Below, piece after piece: positions 22,340-35,097 of a stretch of DNA of 64,000 nt; position 1 is the first letter of the stretch; the number at the start of each line of letters is the position of its first letter. Position numbers and translations under genes: made by a program. The notes under the pieces are model-generated. The model was not told where the DNA came from. It made no database searches and was given only the letters and a program-made list of their open reading frames with translations. The stretch spans positions 1 to 64,000 of the forward strand of contig CAJNDS010002291.1 of NCBI GenBank assembly GCA_905221605.1, in the 5' to 3' direction. The stretch is from Symbiodinium natans (lineage: Eukaryota; Sar; Dinophyceae; Suessiales; Symbiodiniaceae).

Positions 22340-22731
22340 CACAGCTCAAGCCGGTGGAGTCCGTCTTCCTGTGCTCCTCATGTGCCGCAGCAGCTCAATG
22401 CTTGCAACCTCTGCCTTCACTTCATCCATCAATGCTAGCCTTACCTACATCTCCGGTGTTGGGCTTCTTGAAGCCACCACCCCCCTCCCCCCCTCCCCCC
22501 TCTCTGTGCCGACGTGAGCAAGCTGGTGACGTCCCTGTTTGGGGTATCTATGCGTTCGAGTCGAGACCTCGCAAATCGGAAATGATGATGCCCTGGAACC
22601 CGCAACTCAAGCGACAGTGGAGCATGGCTCGGGCCCGGGCTTGTCACGATTACTGCTTGAGAGCACACCTGAATCCGCAGTCTAGGTTTCTGGGAGAATC
22701 TGCAAGCATCAGTCAGAGACTGTGAGTGCAT
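22340..22731. other. stretch open on both strands, coding strand undecided
   Basis: Plus has a 123-codon frame across it. Minus has a 96-codon frame and a separate segment ALMDEVKAEVASIELLRHM. Both look protein-like in places (plus: VPVWGIYAFESR; minus: LSLELRVPGHHHF). Strand not decidable by eye. Confidence 0.3.
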
Positions 22732-22869
22732 CTGCTAAAACAGACCATAAGCCCTCAATCCCGATACGAAACGCCCACGATGAAATCGAAGCTGAAAACC
22801 CGCAAAGCTAACCCAGAGGGCCGTTTCGGGTGTGGAGCAACTCCGGACGGCTGCATCCCATCATGAAAA

Positions 22870-22975
22870 GGCCCTAAGCCCTAAGCCCTAAGCCCTAAGC
22901 CCTAAGCCCTAAGCCCTAAGCCCTAAGCCCTAAGCCCTAAGCCCTAAACCCTAAACCCTAAACCCTAAACCGCGA
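22870..22975. repeat. CCCTAAG block followed by CCCTAAA
   Basis: Ten consecutive CCCTAAG units, then four CCCTAAA: a homogenised variant. Confidence 0.92.
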
Positions 22976-23928
22976 ACCTTAGCTACATTGACTTTGTGTT
23001 CCTCGCACAGGACCGTAACCCCTTTTTAAGGGCCGGAGTTCCGGTCGGTGACAAAACTCATAAATGAGGTCCCAGCGCCCTGAAGGCCCCGAGCCATGCT
23101 CAAAATATCCAAGGCAAGAAACACCAGCCCTCAAACCCTAAACACTAAACCTTGGACCCTGAACCCCACTCAAACCCTAAACCCTAAAACCTTGGACCCT
23201 AAACCCCAAACCCCAAACCCCAAATCCCAAACCCTAAATCCCAAATCCTAAGCCCTAAACCCTAAACCCTGAACCCTAAACCCTAACCCCTAAACCCTAA
23301 ACCCTCAACCCAATGGGACTCCGGGCCAGGACTCCCCTCCCAAAGAGGTCTTGGCAGGCGGGTGCTTTGTCTCAAAAGACATGTAGGCGCGGCCTGGCGA
23401 GCTCTTTGCTGAGGGTTTAGGGTTTAGGGTTTAGGGCTGTTCCATTCTCTCGGGGTAGTTGCATGGTCCCTTCATATGGTCCCTTACCTCCTTTAAAGGG
23501 TTCTGAAGTATGGGCCCATGTAGCTACCCCAAGATATGTGGGCCGTACTAATTATAGGCCCTGTGCCTATGCCGGGGCTCTGGAGATCAGGGCTTGCTTT
23601 ATGCTGTATGTTTTTTTCATTCTACATCGTTTCATACTTATGTTGGCGTTCGTGTGTACACCCTTGCATGGTGCTGAACTGACCAATTTGCGCTGCAGGG
23701 AATTCAGTTTGTAGGGTGCAGCCGAACAGTTTGAAGCCCACGCATAAAATCCATACTGCCTTAAACATCCTGGTGCGAAGCTGTGGGAAGGTTCAGGCAG
23801 GCTTGCAAAGGCTACATTTCGAAAAAATAGATGTATTGTATTCAGTATCCTGTATCAAAAATGCAAACCAATAATTCCTTCATGGGAACCCTAAACCCAA
23901 ATAGGGACCCTATTTTTGGGTCTAGCCC

Positions 23929-24111
23929 TAACCCTAAACCCTAAACCCTAAACCCTAAACCCTAAACCCTAAACCCTAAACCCTAAACCCTAAACCCTAA
24001 ACCCTAAACCCTAAACAGTAAACCCTAAACCCTAAACCCTAAACCCTAAACCCTAAACCCTAAACCCTAAACCCTAAACCCTAAACCCTAAACCCTAAAC
24101 CCTAAACCCTA
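23929..24111. repeat. interstitial telomeric tract, about 26 CCCTAAA units
   Basis: Nearly pure; one AACAGT interruption. Confidence 0.95.
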
Positions 24112-24562
24112 CTCCTAAAACCGAAGTTCAGCCTTTCGATCCTAGTGCTTGTAAGGGTTGAATGTTATGTTAACTTGCATGACACCTTTTTCTATATATC
24201 ACACGTGGCTAATACTAATCTTCTGTCAGGTGTGTGTGTGTGTGTGTCTGTGTGTGTGTTTGTGCTTATAAGGTGCTGGAGGGTCTAGTTTGGGGTCATA
24301 GGCCCGCATGAGTTGCTCGGGCCTGTCTTGACGCCCTCTTTCAGCACGTCGAAACCAATGTTTGGTGTCGCCTGGCATCAACCATGGCAGAAATCAAGGT
24401 TGTCAACCATAGGGGGAATGAACCTCAGGTCTGAACTGCAACTTACCACTCCCATCTCAACCCTAATTACAGGCTAGAACTACTTCGCACGCGCGGCTTC
24501 TGAGACCACTCCCAAAACGTCTACCCTTGCTCTCCGGGCCCCTCTGCGCGACACCAACTCAC

Positions 24563-24641
24563 GGCAGATCCACGTAGATCATTCCCTCCACGTCTCGGTC
24601 CTCCTCCGGCATCAGTTTCTGGATGTCGGGGTTTAGGAAAC
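24563..24641 (-). CDS. internal exon next to a telomeric tract (FLNPDIQKLMPEEDRD)
   Basis: Acceptor gggtctag|G is the last unit of a telomeric-variant tract (24650-24800, TTTAGGG in coding sense). It encodes FLNPDIQKLMPEEDRD then VEGMIYVDL and stops at a consensus donor CTGCC|GTGAGT. Composition and both splice signals make it a good exon; the protein family is not recognised. The next exon downstream was not settled. Confidence 0.6.
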
Positions 24642-24649
24642 CTAGACCC

Positions 24650-24800
24650 TAAACCCCTACAAACCCTAAACCCTAAACTACAAACCCTAAACCCTAAACT
24701 ACAAACCCCAAACCCTAAACTACAAACCCTAAACCCTAAACTACAAACCCCAAACCCTAAACTACAAACCCTAAACCCTAAACTACAAACTACGAAATCC
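24650..24800. repeat. higher-order telomeric repeat (ACTACAAACCCTAAACCCTAA)
   Basis: A 21-22-bp unit made of two telomeric 7-mers plus CTACAAA, about six copies; CCCCAAA replaces the first 7-mer in alternate copies. Confidence 0.88.
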
Positions 24801-24836
24801 TGAGCCCTGAGCCCGAACAGGGGCTGAGTGCACGGG

Positions 24837-24912
24837 AAACCCTAAACCCTAAACCCTAAACCCTAAACCCTAAACCCTAAACCCTAAACCCTAAACCCTA
24901 AACCCTAAACCC
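24837..24912. repeat. interstitial telomeric tract CCCTAAA
   Basis: Ten pure units. Confidence 0.94.
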
Positions 24913-25599
24913 ACAGCTTCGGCCAACTCAGGGCCTCCGAACTCTTGCGCTGCAGGAACTTCTGCAAGGCTTAGCTATGTTATCTTTCCGGCTTAGGGTT
25001 TAGGGTTTAGGGTTTAGGGTTTAGGGTTTAGGGCTCAGCGTTCATGGGGCCTTGGGCTTAGGTGGGGTTTAGAGACTTTTAAAGAAAGAACCGATGCCCG
25101 ACACCGGGGAACCCTGAAGTGGGACTGGCGTGCTTCAGATCTTCAAGGCAAAGCTGCGAGGCAAGAAGGTTTCGGGTTGGGGTTTCGGGTTTAGGGTTTA
25201 GGGTTTAGGGTTTAAGGTTTAGGGTTTAGGGTTTCGGGTTTAGGGTTTCGGGTTTAGGGTTCGGGTTTAGGGTTTCGGGTTTAGGTTTTCGGACTTGTCG
25301 GGCTTCGGGTATCGGGTATGTCGGGTTTGGGGTGCCCTCTTCCCTAGCTGAAGTGTCCGACTCCTTGTGTTGCTACAATATATACTACCTAGGCGGAGGC
25401 CACAAACCCGAATTGCTGTTTCCGGCTTGGTCTCGCGCCATCTGCAACTGTGGCAGCACCTGCATCCAGAACCCAAGGATTCTTGCCATATTACTGTTGC
25501 TACCATTGTTGCCGCTAAGTTTGCTATTATGATTCGCACTTTTCGTTGTTATTGATGCTAAGAACCTGATTTTTGCTGATTCATACTACAATTGCTAAT

Positions 25600-25730
25600 A
25601 TATACATATACATCTATACACACATAAGTATATATGTATATATGTTTCTACATACATACATACATACATACATACATACATACATACATGCATACATACA
25701 TAAATACATACATATATATATATACACACA
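25600..25730. repeat. CATA / TA microsatellite
   Basis: AT-rich CATA units. Confidence 0.9.
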
Positions 25731-27908
25731 CGACAACGGCAGCTTCTGCAACTCGGAGAGGAGATCGAAACCATGGAGCGTAAGCCTAAGCTTATCATTA
25801 TGGGACTCTTCTCTTAGGGTTTATGGTTTAGGGTTTAGGGTCTTCATCGGCATACTTTTGAGTACAGAAAACGGATACTTGCCACGTTCTAGGAGGACAA
25901 ACGCCGAGGTCGAGATCGAGGCCATATTCTATAAACCCAAACCGCGCCTAAACCTCAAAGCCCTGCAGCTTAGGCTTAGGCCCTTTGAGGGGTCAAGGAG
26001 TGACTAAGAGTTTGGGTGCTTGGAGTCTGGGATGTGGAGTGGGTGATGAAGGAGTTGGGAAAGTGGAGTGGGTGATGAAGGAGTTGGAGTTCTTTTGCTG
26101 GTACCTTGACCACTTGGCGCTCTCTGACGCCGGCTTTCGGCTTGACAGCGGCTACCAAGCTAGCCTGAAATCATTCGAATTCCGTCCGAGCAACCTGCCC
26201 CATGGACACTAGAACCTGAATACTTAACCCGGACACCCCAGACCTCCAAACGTGTATATCCTAAACCCTACACTGCCTACACTAGTAAAACAAACAAAAC
26301 TAAACCCGATAAACGAAGTATTCTCAGCCCGGCGCTGAGGCCACAGGCACACAGACCTCGCCAACCTTAGAGGAGAAGCTTTGGCAATGTTGGACGGGGG
26401 GGTTTTTGGGTTTGGGGTCTGGTTTCCAGGGTTCAGGGTGGGTTGACCCTGATTGGAACAAATCCCTAAGCCCTAACCCCCATATGCGGATCGCCAGACT
26501 TAAGACATCAGCATCGTACGCAAGAAGTCGAGGAAACTCCGCACTGGTCCCTCCCCCCGGCGACTCTACGTGATTGAACCCTGCTGCCGCAAAGCCTGAA
26601 ACCCCAACACCACGCGCCTGACGATTCTGAAATCCCCCAGAGTCTTACCCTAAACCCTAAACCCTAAACCCTCAACCCCAAAGCCGTGAAACCAGAAACG
26701 TCCAAGTGTTAAAGCCCTATAGGGCACTGAGACCCTGGCTCAAACCCTGAAAGCTCTCAAGCCCAAAGAACATTTACCCTAAACCCAAAACCAAAACCCA
26801 AAACCCAAAACAGAAGCCCTGAGGCCCGAAGCCCGTTAGGCCAGCCTGCACCAAGAAAGCGACTTAAGAATCCAGGACCCTACAACCCTGAAAATTGCAA
26901 GCCTTTTTGTGGCACATTGAGTATTGGGTAGAATCTTACTTGGCCTTTTATGACACGGGGCCACTCGAAACCCCTGACCCTAAACCCTAAGCCCTGAAGC
27001 CCAAACCCCGGTTTAGGGTTTAGGGTTTAGGGTTTAGGGTTTAGGCTTTAGGGTTTAGGGTTTAGGGTTAAACCCTACACCCGAATGCTCCATACCAAGG
27101 CTGCGGCACACTTTGATGCTAACGACAGGGCCGCGACCAGCAGATCGACTTGCTGATTGCCTCAGCACGGCTCAGGATTCAGGGTTGCGTTTGGGGTTTA
27201 GGGTTTAGGGTTTAGGGTTTAGGGTTTAGGGTTTAGGGTTTAGAGTTCAGGGGCTTTTGGGTTCGAGAGGCTCGTTGCGATGTAGGGTCTCCGGGCTTTC
27301 TGTTGAAGGGAAAACGGATGTGCGCTTTCGCCGAACAACTGAATAGTATCTAGGCGTCTATGGCAGGACCTGGATGAAATCTTCTGGCACCATAAGGCTT
27401 CCGCACACCCGAGACCTGTTGCTCCGTAGTTCTGCTAGCATATGCAGTATGTGCAGCAGCACCCGTCTCTCGTAGACAACCGCTAAAAGCCATTCCCTTG
27501 CCACAATCCAGAGGCGAACGCTGCTGAACCGAAGCATGCCCTACCCTAAACCCTAAACCCTAAACCCTAAACCCTAAACCCTAAACCCCAAACCCCAAAC
27601 CGGAAACCCCAAACCCCAAACCCTAAACCCTAAACCCGAGGTAGACCACCCACCCACACCCCACCTCCCCCCCACCCCCGACCACAAAGCAAGTCTATCC
27701 ATCTTCTTCGTGGTTCTCTCACTGGAACCTTGCTGCCAGCCCACACATGTTGTTTCAAACCTTCAACTCAACTGGAACTGAAACATTCAAAGGGGCTCTG
27801 CCTTTGAATAGCAGCACGCAATCAAATACCCAAGATGTCGCATCAACAAGACCAACTAGTACCGAGACGAAAAGCAAGCGGAGATAGATAGTGAATGTAG
27901 TTACGTAC

Positions 27909-28409
27909 GCCAGCAGTACATGTCAAGTTTCTTGGCAAGGAAATAAATGCTCGAAATGACAACGTTGAAGATCAGACGGATGATGTAGAACACAGGAACG
28001 ATACAACCACGTGCAAAATCCATATCGACAAGGCATTCTTGAGAAAATAGTGCGGAAAAGGACAATTCTGGCCATCTGAACCTGATAGACCAACCAAGCC
28101 GAGACCAAAGGAACTTCCTTTAAGGGGCTCCAAGTATGGGCATTCAGGGAAGCCCTCTGGCCGAATAAGCAATCTCTTGCAGGGTGAGGATTCCAACTTT
28201 CTCGCTTCGACGGGCGATCTCAGAAAATGTGATTTCTGAACATAAAGTTCGACCGTGGTAGGGATGTAGTGGTGATTAGGGTGAAGGTTGGGGTTTGGAG
28301 AGAGGTGCTTGTTGATAGGCTGTGGTCAAATGGGCAAGGCTCTGTACACTGCATTCAGGGGCTTTGACACTGGACATTGCAATTTCAAATACCATGAAGA
28401 GGGGCACCA
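27909..28409 (-). CDS. candidate exons of a membrane protein
   Basis: Exon 28075-27909: acceptor caggttcag, then PELSFSALFSQECLVDMDFA and the hydrophobic span VPVFYIIRLIFNVVISSIYF, ending at donor GGC|GTACGT. Upstream exon from 28409 (acceptor cctcctgtcag): VPLFMVFEIAMSSV then AHLTTAYQQ; its donor is not clear. Both would give transmembrane helices. Acceptors are not followed by G, unlike uL2. No family recognised. Confidence 0.35.
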
Positions 28410-28573
28410 CTGACAGGAGGGTTTCTACGCGCTTTGGGTGTCAAACCAAACCGAAACCCCTAAACGCCCTAAACACTGTGCACAAGAGTCGGGTACCGGG
28501 CTTAGGGAGGGCTCTCCTTCATAGCTCGTCCCTGAAGGCAGAATACTAACACATCGTTAAAGCCTCTAGATGA

Positions 28574-28682
28574 TACGGGGGCTTCCGAAATTCAGGGGTA
28601 CCTTATTGGGGTCCTTATTATAAGAGACTCCTACTATTTGGGGATCTCTATTCGGGGTCCCCGTTTTTCGCAAACCCCCATA
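28574..28682. mobile_element. MITE family B, copy 5
   Basis: ACGGGGGCTTCCGAAATTCAG ... TTTTTCGCAAACCCCCAT; complete with both ends. Confidence 0.72.
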
Positions 28683-29234
28683 CCCTGTGCCAGTACCAAG
28701 GCCCTGAACTTCACCGCGGCCATGCAGGCAGGGTGCAGGAAACCGTTATGCACACTTCCTCATCCGGAGTCACCTGCTGCAAAGCTTTGCTGGTTCTCCG
28801 CTGCTTCTGCTTGAAGCGCTTGTTGCTTGTAAGCCCCTGACCGCGAAACGCTCCGAAACCCTAACCTTAGGATCTAAAGCCCATAAGACGAGCTCAAAAA
28901 AAAAGTCCTGGCATATGGGGGAAGCTGCATGGACTCAGAGACCCTTTTGTCTCTTCAAGACTTATCTAGTACACTTCTGTTTGTGCTGCACTTGGCGAGT
29001 TCGTGCGGCTCAACAACTCTTATCGTGGCTTAGGGTTTAGTTTAGTGTTTAGGGTTTAGGGTTTAGTGTAGGGTTTAGGGTTTGGGGTTTAGGGTTTTGG
29101 GTTTCGGGTTTGGGGTTTGAAGTTCAGGGTTCAGGCGCTGAGCCCAAGCCCCACCGCGCCTCCATGGTCAGGGTTTCTCGAAACCACCATCGGCCATCTT
29201 CCTCGCGCACACGCCAACTTGCACACAAAAGTAT

Positions 29235-29346
29235 CTAGACCCGGGAGTAACCTGGGAATAAAAAGGGTACCCGCTTTGGCTGTAAGGGGGTGATAAGCGA
29301 ACCCCAATCCTAAAAAAAGGAAATAAGGGCCTACTCCCGGTCCTAG
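29235..29346. mobile_element. MITE family C, copy 1
   Basis: CTAGACCCGGGAGTAACCTG ... GGGCCTACTCCCGGTCCTAG; 16-bp terminal inverted repeats. Confidence 0.8.
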
Positions 29347-29414
29347 GTAAATAGTTTTTACATGTTGCAAGGTATTCCTTTACACGTCAGTTTCTTCCAC
29401 TCTAAAAATAAACC

Positions 29415-30272
29415 CTAACCCCCTCCCAGCCAAAATGACCGACATCCGGACCCCGCTCCGCAACTTCGTTTTTCAGGTTCGGGTCGGTGTTTAAAGTTGT
29501 AGGGTGCCCACAGGCAGTTCATCACAAGATCTGAGGACAGATGCTGTGACCTTTTGTGCGGTATGCGCTCAGCAAGAGCGGGCATAGCCATCAGCACATT
29601 TGGCGCGCTTGCAACCCGTTCGACAGGAGCAGGCGAATCATACGAATACTCTCCGCTTTTTGTAGTGTACGCTGGGTGATGGCAGGCAGAGCCATCAGGA
29701 CAGCAGGCACATGTTGGACAATCCTTGAGGAACAAACTCTGAAGCATTCTGAAGCTTGGTGCGGTTTGTTCTCTGCAAGCGCTGGGACTGCTTTGAGGAC
29801 CTCTGACGAAGAAAGCGGATTCACGGTTCTGGTCTTGTCACGCACACCATGCACGAGAGCAGGAACTGCAACATCCACGCACATACCGATGTCGCGATCG
29901 ACCTCAGCCTACCCCCCCCAAAGTAGGCTTCCAGCTTCACGTGGAAGGATCACGTCTTAATCACAAGCATAGCCTCTGCCAGGACATGCTGACATCTTGC
30001 GGTTTCTATTGAAGAAGGCTGGAATTACTTTGACGTCCTCTTCGTGGAGTTCCTTGTCAGCCCGGTCCAGCAGATCCATGGGTTAAGTCGTCTTCTTGAT
30101 CTCTAATGTGAGAATTCGGAGCTGGGGGAGGCCGTCCTCTGTCACTCTCCTGCAGCCCTCTCAACGCCGCTTTGGCATCATGGCGGTGCAGGTTGCGGGA
30201 TGCCGTTCTGCCACCTGGCAAGCGCAGCTGCTTGCCGGATGGAGCTGCAGGAGTTGGGCTGACAAACACCAA
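29415..30272 (-). CDS. candidate gene with about 34-residue repeats (HEAT-like?)
   Basis: Four related segments on the minus strand: EEDVKVIPAFFNRNRKMSA (about 30031), SSEVLKAVPALAENKPHQA (about 29791), VPAVLMALPAITQRTLQKAE (about 29691), APNVLMAMPALAERIPHKR (about 29587). The last three are about 100 nt apart and also similar at DNA level, so they are tandem duplicates. They are not all in one frame, meaning short introns or decay. An upstream exon begins after tttgtcag at about 30264. The pattern resembles helical repeats; no family assigned. Confidence 0.35.
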
Positions 30273-30278
30273 GAGCCT

Positions 30279-30399
30279 AAACCCTAAACCCTAAACCCTA
30301 AACCCTAAACCCTAAACCCTAAACCCTAAACCCTAAACCCTAAACCCTAAACCCTGAACCCTGAACCCTAAACCCTAAACCCTAAACCCTAAACCCTAG
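30279..30399. repeat. interstitial telomeric tract CCCTAAA
   Basis: Seventeen units, upstream in coding sense of the repeat-protein candidate exon. Confidence 0.94.
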
Positions 30400-30404
30400 C
30401 CGAC

Positions 30405-30765
30405 ACAGGTCGCTCGCCCGCCTTCCACAGCATGGGGGTCGGTGGGGCCCGGTACCGCAATTCAAAAAATCAGTTTTTGGGCGGTGGGGTGTGCTCCCTC
30501 CGCGGCAGTGGGGTGTGCTCCCTCCCCCCCCCTGACCCCCCTGGCCGACCCCCCAATTCCTTTAACCCAACGAACGTCATGAAACTGAATAAGTTTTTAG
30601 AAGTGGACTGTTGTCTGAGTTTAGGCCTAAACCCTAAAAGGAATGGCCTAAACCCTAAAAGGAATAGGTTTGGGTGGCTTTGCCGCCTTGGACGGCGTGG
30701 GGTGGGAGAAAAGTGTTAGATGGCCCCCCACAATCGGGCCAAAGCTGCTCTTCGCACCTCATGAA
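30405..30765. repeat. dispersed repeat, copy 2
   Basis: Compact copy of the 3996-4763 repeat; contains two tandem CCTAAACCCTAAAAGGAATGG units. Confidence 0.65.
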
Positions 30766-31824
30766 GCTTTCGAGCTTGTTCCGAAACCTAACCTTCACAG
30801 CATCTACGCCCTATCACAGCAAACCCTAAACCCTAAACCCTCAACCCTAAGCTTCCTAAACCCGGACTCGTTGGCAGAGCGCCCGCGATGGACGTGGCCA
30901 TCACTAGGCCGCCAGGCCTGTAGTGTGGGCGGCAATCTTTCAGCCCCAGCCAAGACGCAGCGACTTATCCAGGGTGCACCCTAAACCCTAAACCCTAAAC
31001 CCTAAACCCTAAACCCTAAACCCTAAACCCTAAACCCTGGCTAGACTTCGACTTAGACCCTAAACTCGAAGCCTCTGAAGCTTCAATGTCCAAGGCATCA
31101 AAAGCCTCCAGCCTCAAGCATCCGGGGTGCAGGTATCTCAGGGTTTAGGGCTCAGGGTTTAGGGATTCGGTTTCGGGTTGAGGAGACCTTTAGCCCCACT
31201 TGTGGCTTTCAGGGAGAATCCTGATGCCAGTCACCCAGCTCCGTCTGTTTCTGCTTGCTCGCAGCATTGACCTGAGTAAGCCCCTGAATCTTCAAACCCG
31301 AATCCTTCAGGCTTAACCCCTATAGCCTAAACCTTACTAAAGCCCGAACTTCTCAAAACTCTCACCCCCTGAACCCCTAATCTTTTTAAACTCTAACACC
31401 CTATAAGCCCTGATTTCTCTAAACCCTTAACATGAAACTCCCTAAGCTCCCTCAAGAACGGGTTTGGGGTTCAGGGTGAAGGTTGGCAGATTTTGGGTTT
31501 AGGGTTTAGTCCAGAGAGCTCGAGCTACCGTGCAGTCCTCCGGTTGAACTTGTTTAAATTCAATAGGGGTCCCTTGGGCCTAGAGGTTCCCAGTACAGAA
31601 GGCATGCGGTTTGGGGTTTAGGATTTAGGGAGTTTAGGGTTTAGGGTTTAAGGGAGCCCTGAGAGTTTGGAATTTTTGGCTGTTGGGGTTCGTGATTTTG
31701 GTTTGTCACAGGGACTGAGGAGTGAGAAAGTGAGAGAGCTGCTCTGCCTGGGCAGGGTTGGGGTTTTAGGCTGAAAATGAAAAAGGAGGCAAGACCTTGC
31801 AAATTATTGAGCAAACCGGGTAGG

Positions 31825-32000
31825 CTTTAGGGTTTAGGGTTTAGGGTTTAGGGTTTAGGGTTTAGGGTTTAGGGTTTATCGTTTAGGGTTTAGGGTTTAG
31901 GGTTTAGGGCTTAGGGCTCAGGGCTGAGGGCTGAGGGTTGAGGGTTGAGGGTTGAGGGTTTAGGGTTTGGGGTGTAGGGTGTAGGGTGTAGGGTTTAGAG
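31825..32000. repeat. telomeric tract ending in variant blocks
   Basis: TTTAGGG units, then GGGCTGA, GGGTTGA (four) and GGGTGTA (three) units. Confidence 0.9.
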
Positions 32001-32138
32001 TCACGAAACTTCCAGGTTTGGGAAATTGCTGCACAAAAAACCCTAAACCCCGAACCCCGACAAGTGCCGGGCAGTGACGAAGGGCTTGCTGCTGGCACTG
32101 ACTTCCGCACCTGGCGTGAGCTTGGTCTTAGAAATACC

Positions 32139-32232
32139 TTGGGATGTTCCCCCGTATACGAACAGTCCTTAATAGGGACTATAGTAACCCCCCTATTTTA
32201 ATCCCTATTAAGGACTGCTCGTATAAGGGGGA
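32139..32232. mobile_element. MITE family A, copy 4 (best preserved)
   Basis: TTGGGATGTTCCCCCGTATAC ... GTATAAGGGGGAACTTCCCAA, near-perfect inverted repeats about 30 bp long around CCCCCCTATTTTAATCCC. Confidence 0.8.
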
Positions 32233-34946
32233 ACTTCCCAAGATTTACCTTACACCGGGCTTGGGGTTTACCCGTTGGGGCACCAGGGGTGAACTGTTCG
32301 ATGAACTTCTGATGCCTCAGCGTGGCAAGCTTCAGAACGGGCCACTTGTTGGTCGAAACTTTCATTAACTTGTCTTGTGCCTAACGCGGATAGACGTGAT
32401 CCCAACCTTGACATCTGGGGCATAGCGTACCCTCGGCTGCAAAGCAGGTAGACTTACTTGCTTTCCCATCCAACAGGGTAGACAATAACTCTAGCACACT
32501 CTGACCTCCCAATGTATCATTCCACGTAGATATGTCTACACATACTGTAAATCACATGTATACTTACATTACTACAACCGCTCTAAACCAGCACTGCGAC
32601 TACTGCACTCTATCTTTCCGTAACATAAGACATCGGCAACCGATATCTATGTATGTATGATCTGTTCGCACAGCAATGCACCAATTTTAGGTTGCTCATT
32701 AACCCCCCAACAAAAGTTTAACTTTTAGCTCCCTTCATATGAAATTAGAGGAACCCCAAAACTCATAAAGTGCTAAAGTTGTAGCAAAGCCCCACGACTT
32801 GAGGGACTTCAAGGCTCGGCGTTGGGCGCACCCTCCTCCAGAGCGCAGCTCTGGATGCAGAAGCTCAGCTTGAAGGGCTTCCCTGAGCCGGGTCTTCAGG
32901 GGGCTCTTTCAACAGGCCTCCAGGGCTTTATTGTGCGCTCGCTTTTATTTATTTCTTTCTTTTCTTTTTTGTGTTTTTTTTTTGGGGGGGGGGTTCAGTG
33001 CTTGGAGTGGTTTTCGGGCGTTCGGGGCTTCGGTGCCTCGGCTTCAGGATTTGGGGGGGCGTTTTGCGTGGTTTGGGAATCTATAGCAAGGAGCTCCTGG
33101 GGCAACGCGGGCCGACGATTTACATCAAGGCCCATGCGCAAAGGAGGCACTCGATAAGGGTCTGTCCCTCGTTCTCAAAGCTCAAGACTCAGCATATGCA
33201 TTGCCCCTCTCCCCGCCGGCGCACCCATGTCCAGCTAAACTCTCCAAGCCATGCTTCAACCATAGGCTTCACGATTCACAGACAACCCTGAGGACCCTAA
33301 ACACTGAGCCCTAAACGCCCTAAACCCTAAACCCTGAACGGCGCCGGGTAGTGAACAAAACTGTCCTTTGCAGGGCCGCTGAGGTCCTGGCCACCCCAGC
33401 TGATCCCCGCTCTGCACGGCATCAGCTCGCTACACTGCGCCTGGCGAAGCAGAGTGTGAGGAGCTCAGGGGCTGGGGTGTGGGGCTTGCGGTATGGGGTT
33501 TAGGGTTTAGGGCTTTAACCCTCAACTCCCCTACGAAAGAAATGTAAATGAGCTGGGTAACGCCTAGGACACAACGAAGCACACCTGGGCACTGCCCAAC
33601 GCGTTCTACGCTTCTTTCGCAGACCTACACCGTGACACCCTAGAGCCAAAACCCTATAAACCCTAAACCCTTCGTGTTGAGCCACTCAGGACTAGGCCCT
33701 TCAAACGGCTTCAGCTTTATGGAAGCTGCCGTGGGTTTTTGTCGGTGATTGTCTTGGCAGTACCCTGAGGCATGAAATGAGGACATCCATGTTGGTGTCG
33801 GTACTGGTTAGATACTTTGATCAAGGCACCCAGAACCCAAGAAGTGCAAAAGTGTACCATACGTAGAGCTCCGTTGAGTTAAGGGAGAATGATGGAGCAC
33901 ACGGGTTTTGAAGTTTGGGACTTTGGACACGGAGTGAGACTTCCCCTGGCGCAGTGACTTTTTGTGTCCAATGTGGCCGCGTCATTTCTTCGTGAGGAGG
34001 TACACGGCCTCCGCAAATCCTTGCAGCTTCGTTGATGTACTGTCCGCAACCCGGTGGTCATGAACAAGATATGGGCTAGCGTGGAAACCCGGTAACCTGG
34101 TCGTGAGCGAAAGCAACCGATTGCAAGCCTTCTCGCTTGTTTTTCACTCCATTGTCTTACAAAAGGGCGAATCTTGCCAACATGTCAACCTTATCGTTTC
34201 TGAGCTTTGTTGACGTATCGTTTGAAAATGAATCGTTCATGTCGGGGCCGGCCTTGCTTAGGTTTCCACACCCGGCTCCTTTTGCCAAGGTGGCTTTTCT
34301 AAGTCAGGGTCGCTTTTGCAGAGCCTCTTAAAGGAGCCCCACGTATTACCATAACATCCTTGATAAGGAGCCTCATAGAACAGGTTTCTAAGACAGCACC
34401 CTAGAACCTAAGGAACAGCTCCACCTCCTCCCCTCCCCCCCCAGGCTCCCCACGTCGTTCGTACAGGGGGCTTCAAGCCCCTCGGCTGGTTATGCATGCT
34501 CGCTACATCAACAGGCACTCATACTCCTGCAGGGCCGACCATGCTTTCAAGGCTTAGGATTTTAGGGTTGCCACATTATGAAGTGGAATCATCCACCTGC
34601 CTGCTATGAACGCTGCAAAGATAGGCTTTCTCTGTCAATGCGCCAGGAAGTCACCCAAACGCCTCAACCCCTCGACGTCCATCAAGGGGACCGGTCGCTA
34701 AGGAAAGCACCGAAACTAAACTCAAGCGAAGTCCTTTGGGGTCTGCTCTTGAAATACAGGGCCTTTTTTGGGGGTCCCATGTCTAACGGAATCGGATGAT
34801 GCCAAAGGCACGTGCCCTGAGGAGTTTGCCCTAGCCAGGCATTTCTTTAGGGTAGGGATGCTACGAAAATATGTGAGGTACCCCGCTATGAACCTTAGAC
34901 CCACCCACAATCCAAAACCCGAGGCTCGACCCCAAACATGGCTTCG

Positions 34947-35030
34947 GGTTTAGGGTTTAGGGTTTAGGGTTTAGGGTTTAGGGTCTAGGGTCTAGGGTCT
35001 AGGGTCTAGGGTTTAGGGTTTAGGGTTTCG
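34947..35030. repeat. telomeric tract with four TCTAGGG units
   Basis: A TCTAGGG run inside TTTAGGG. Confidence 0.92.
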
Positions 35031-35097
35031 GAGCTACTGCAGCCACGCCGCGCGTCGCACCCCGCTCACGCATCGTGGCGTTCATGGCGTCGCCGCC

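Larger units (their letters stand above)
30990..34940. other. no gene recognised
   Basis: Telomeric tracts, MITE A copy 4, a T-run/G-run (32960-32993) and unique sequence with frames open by chance. Confidence 0.45.
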
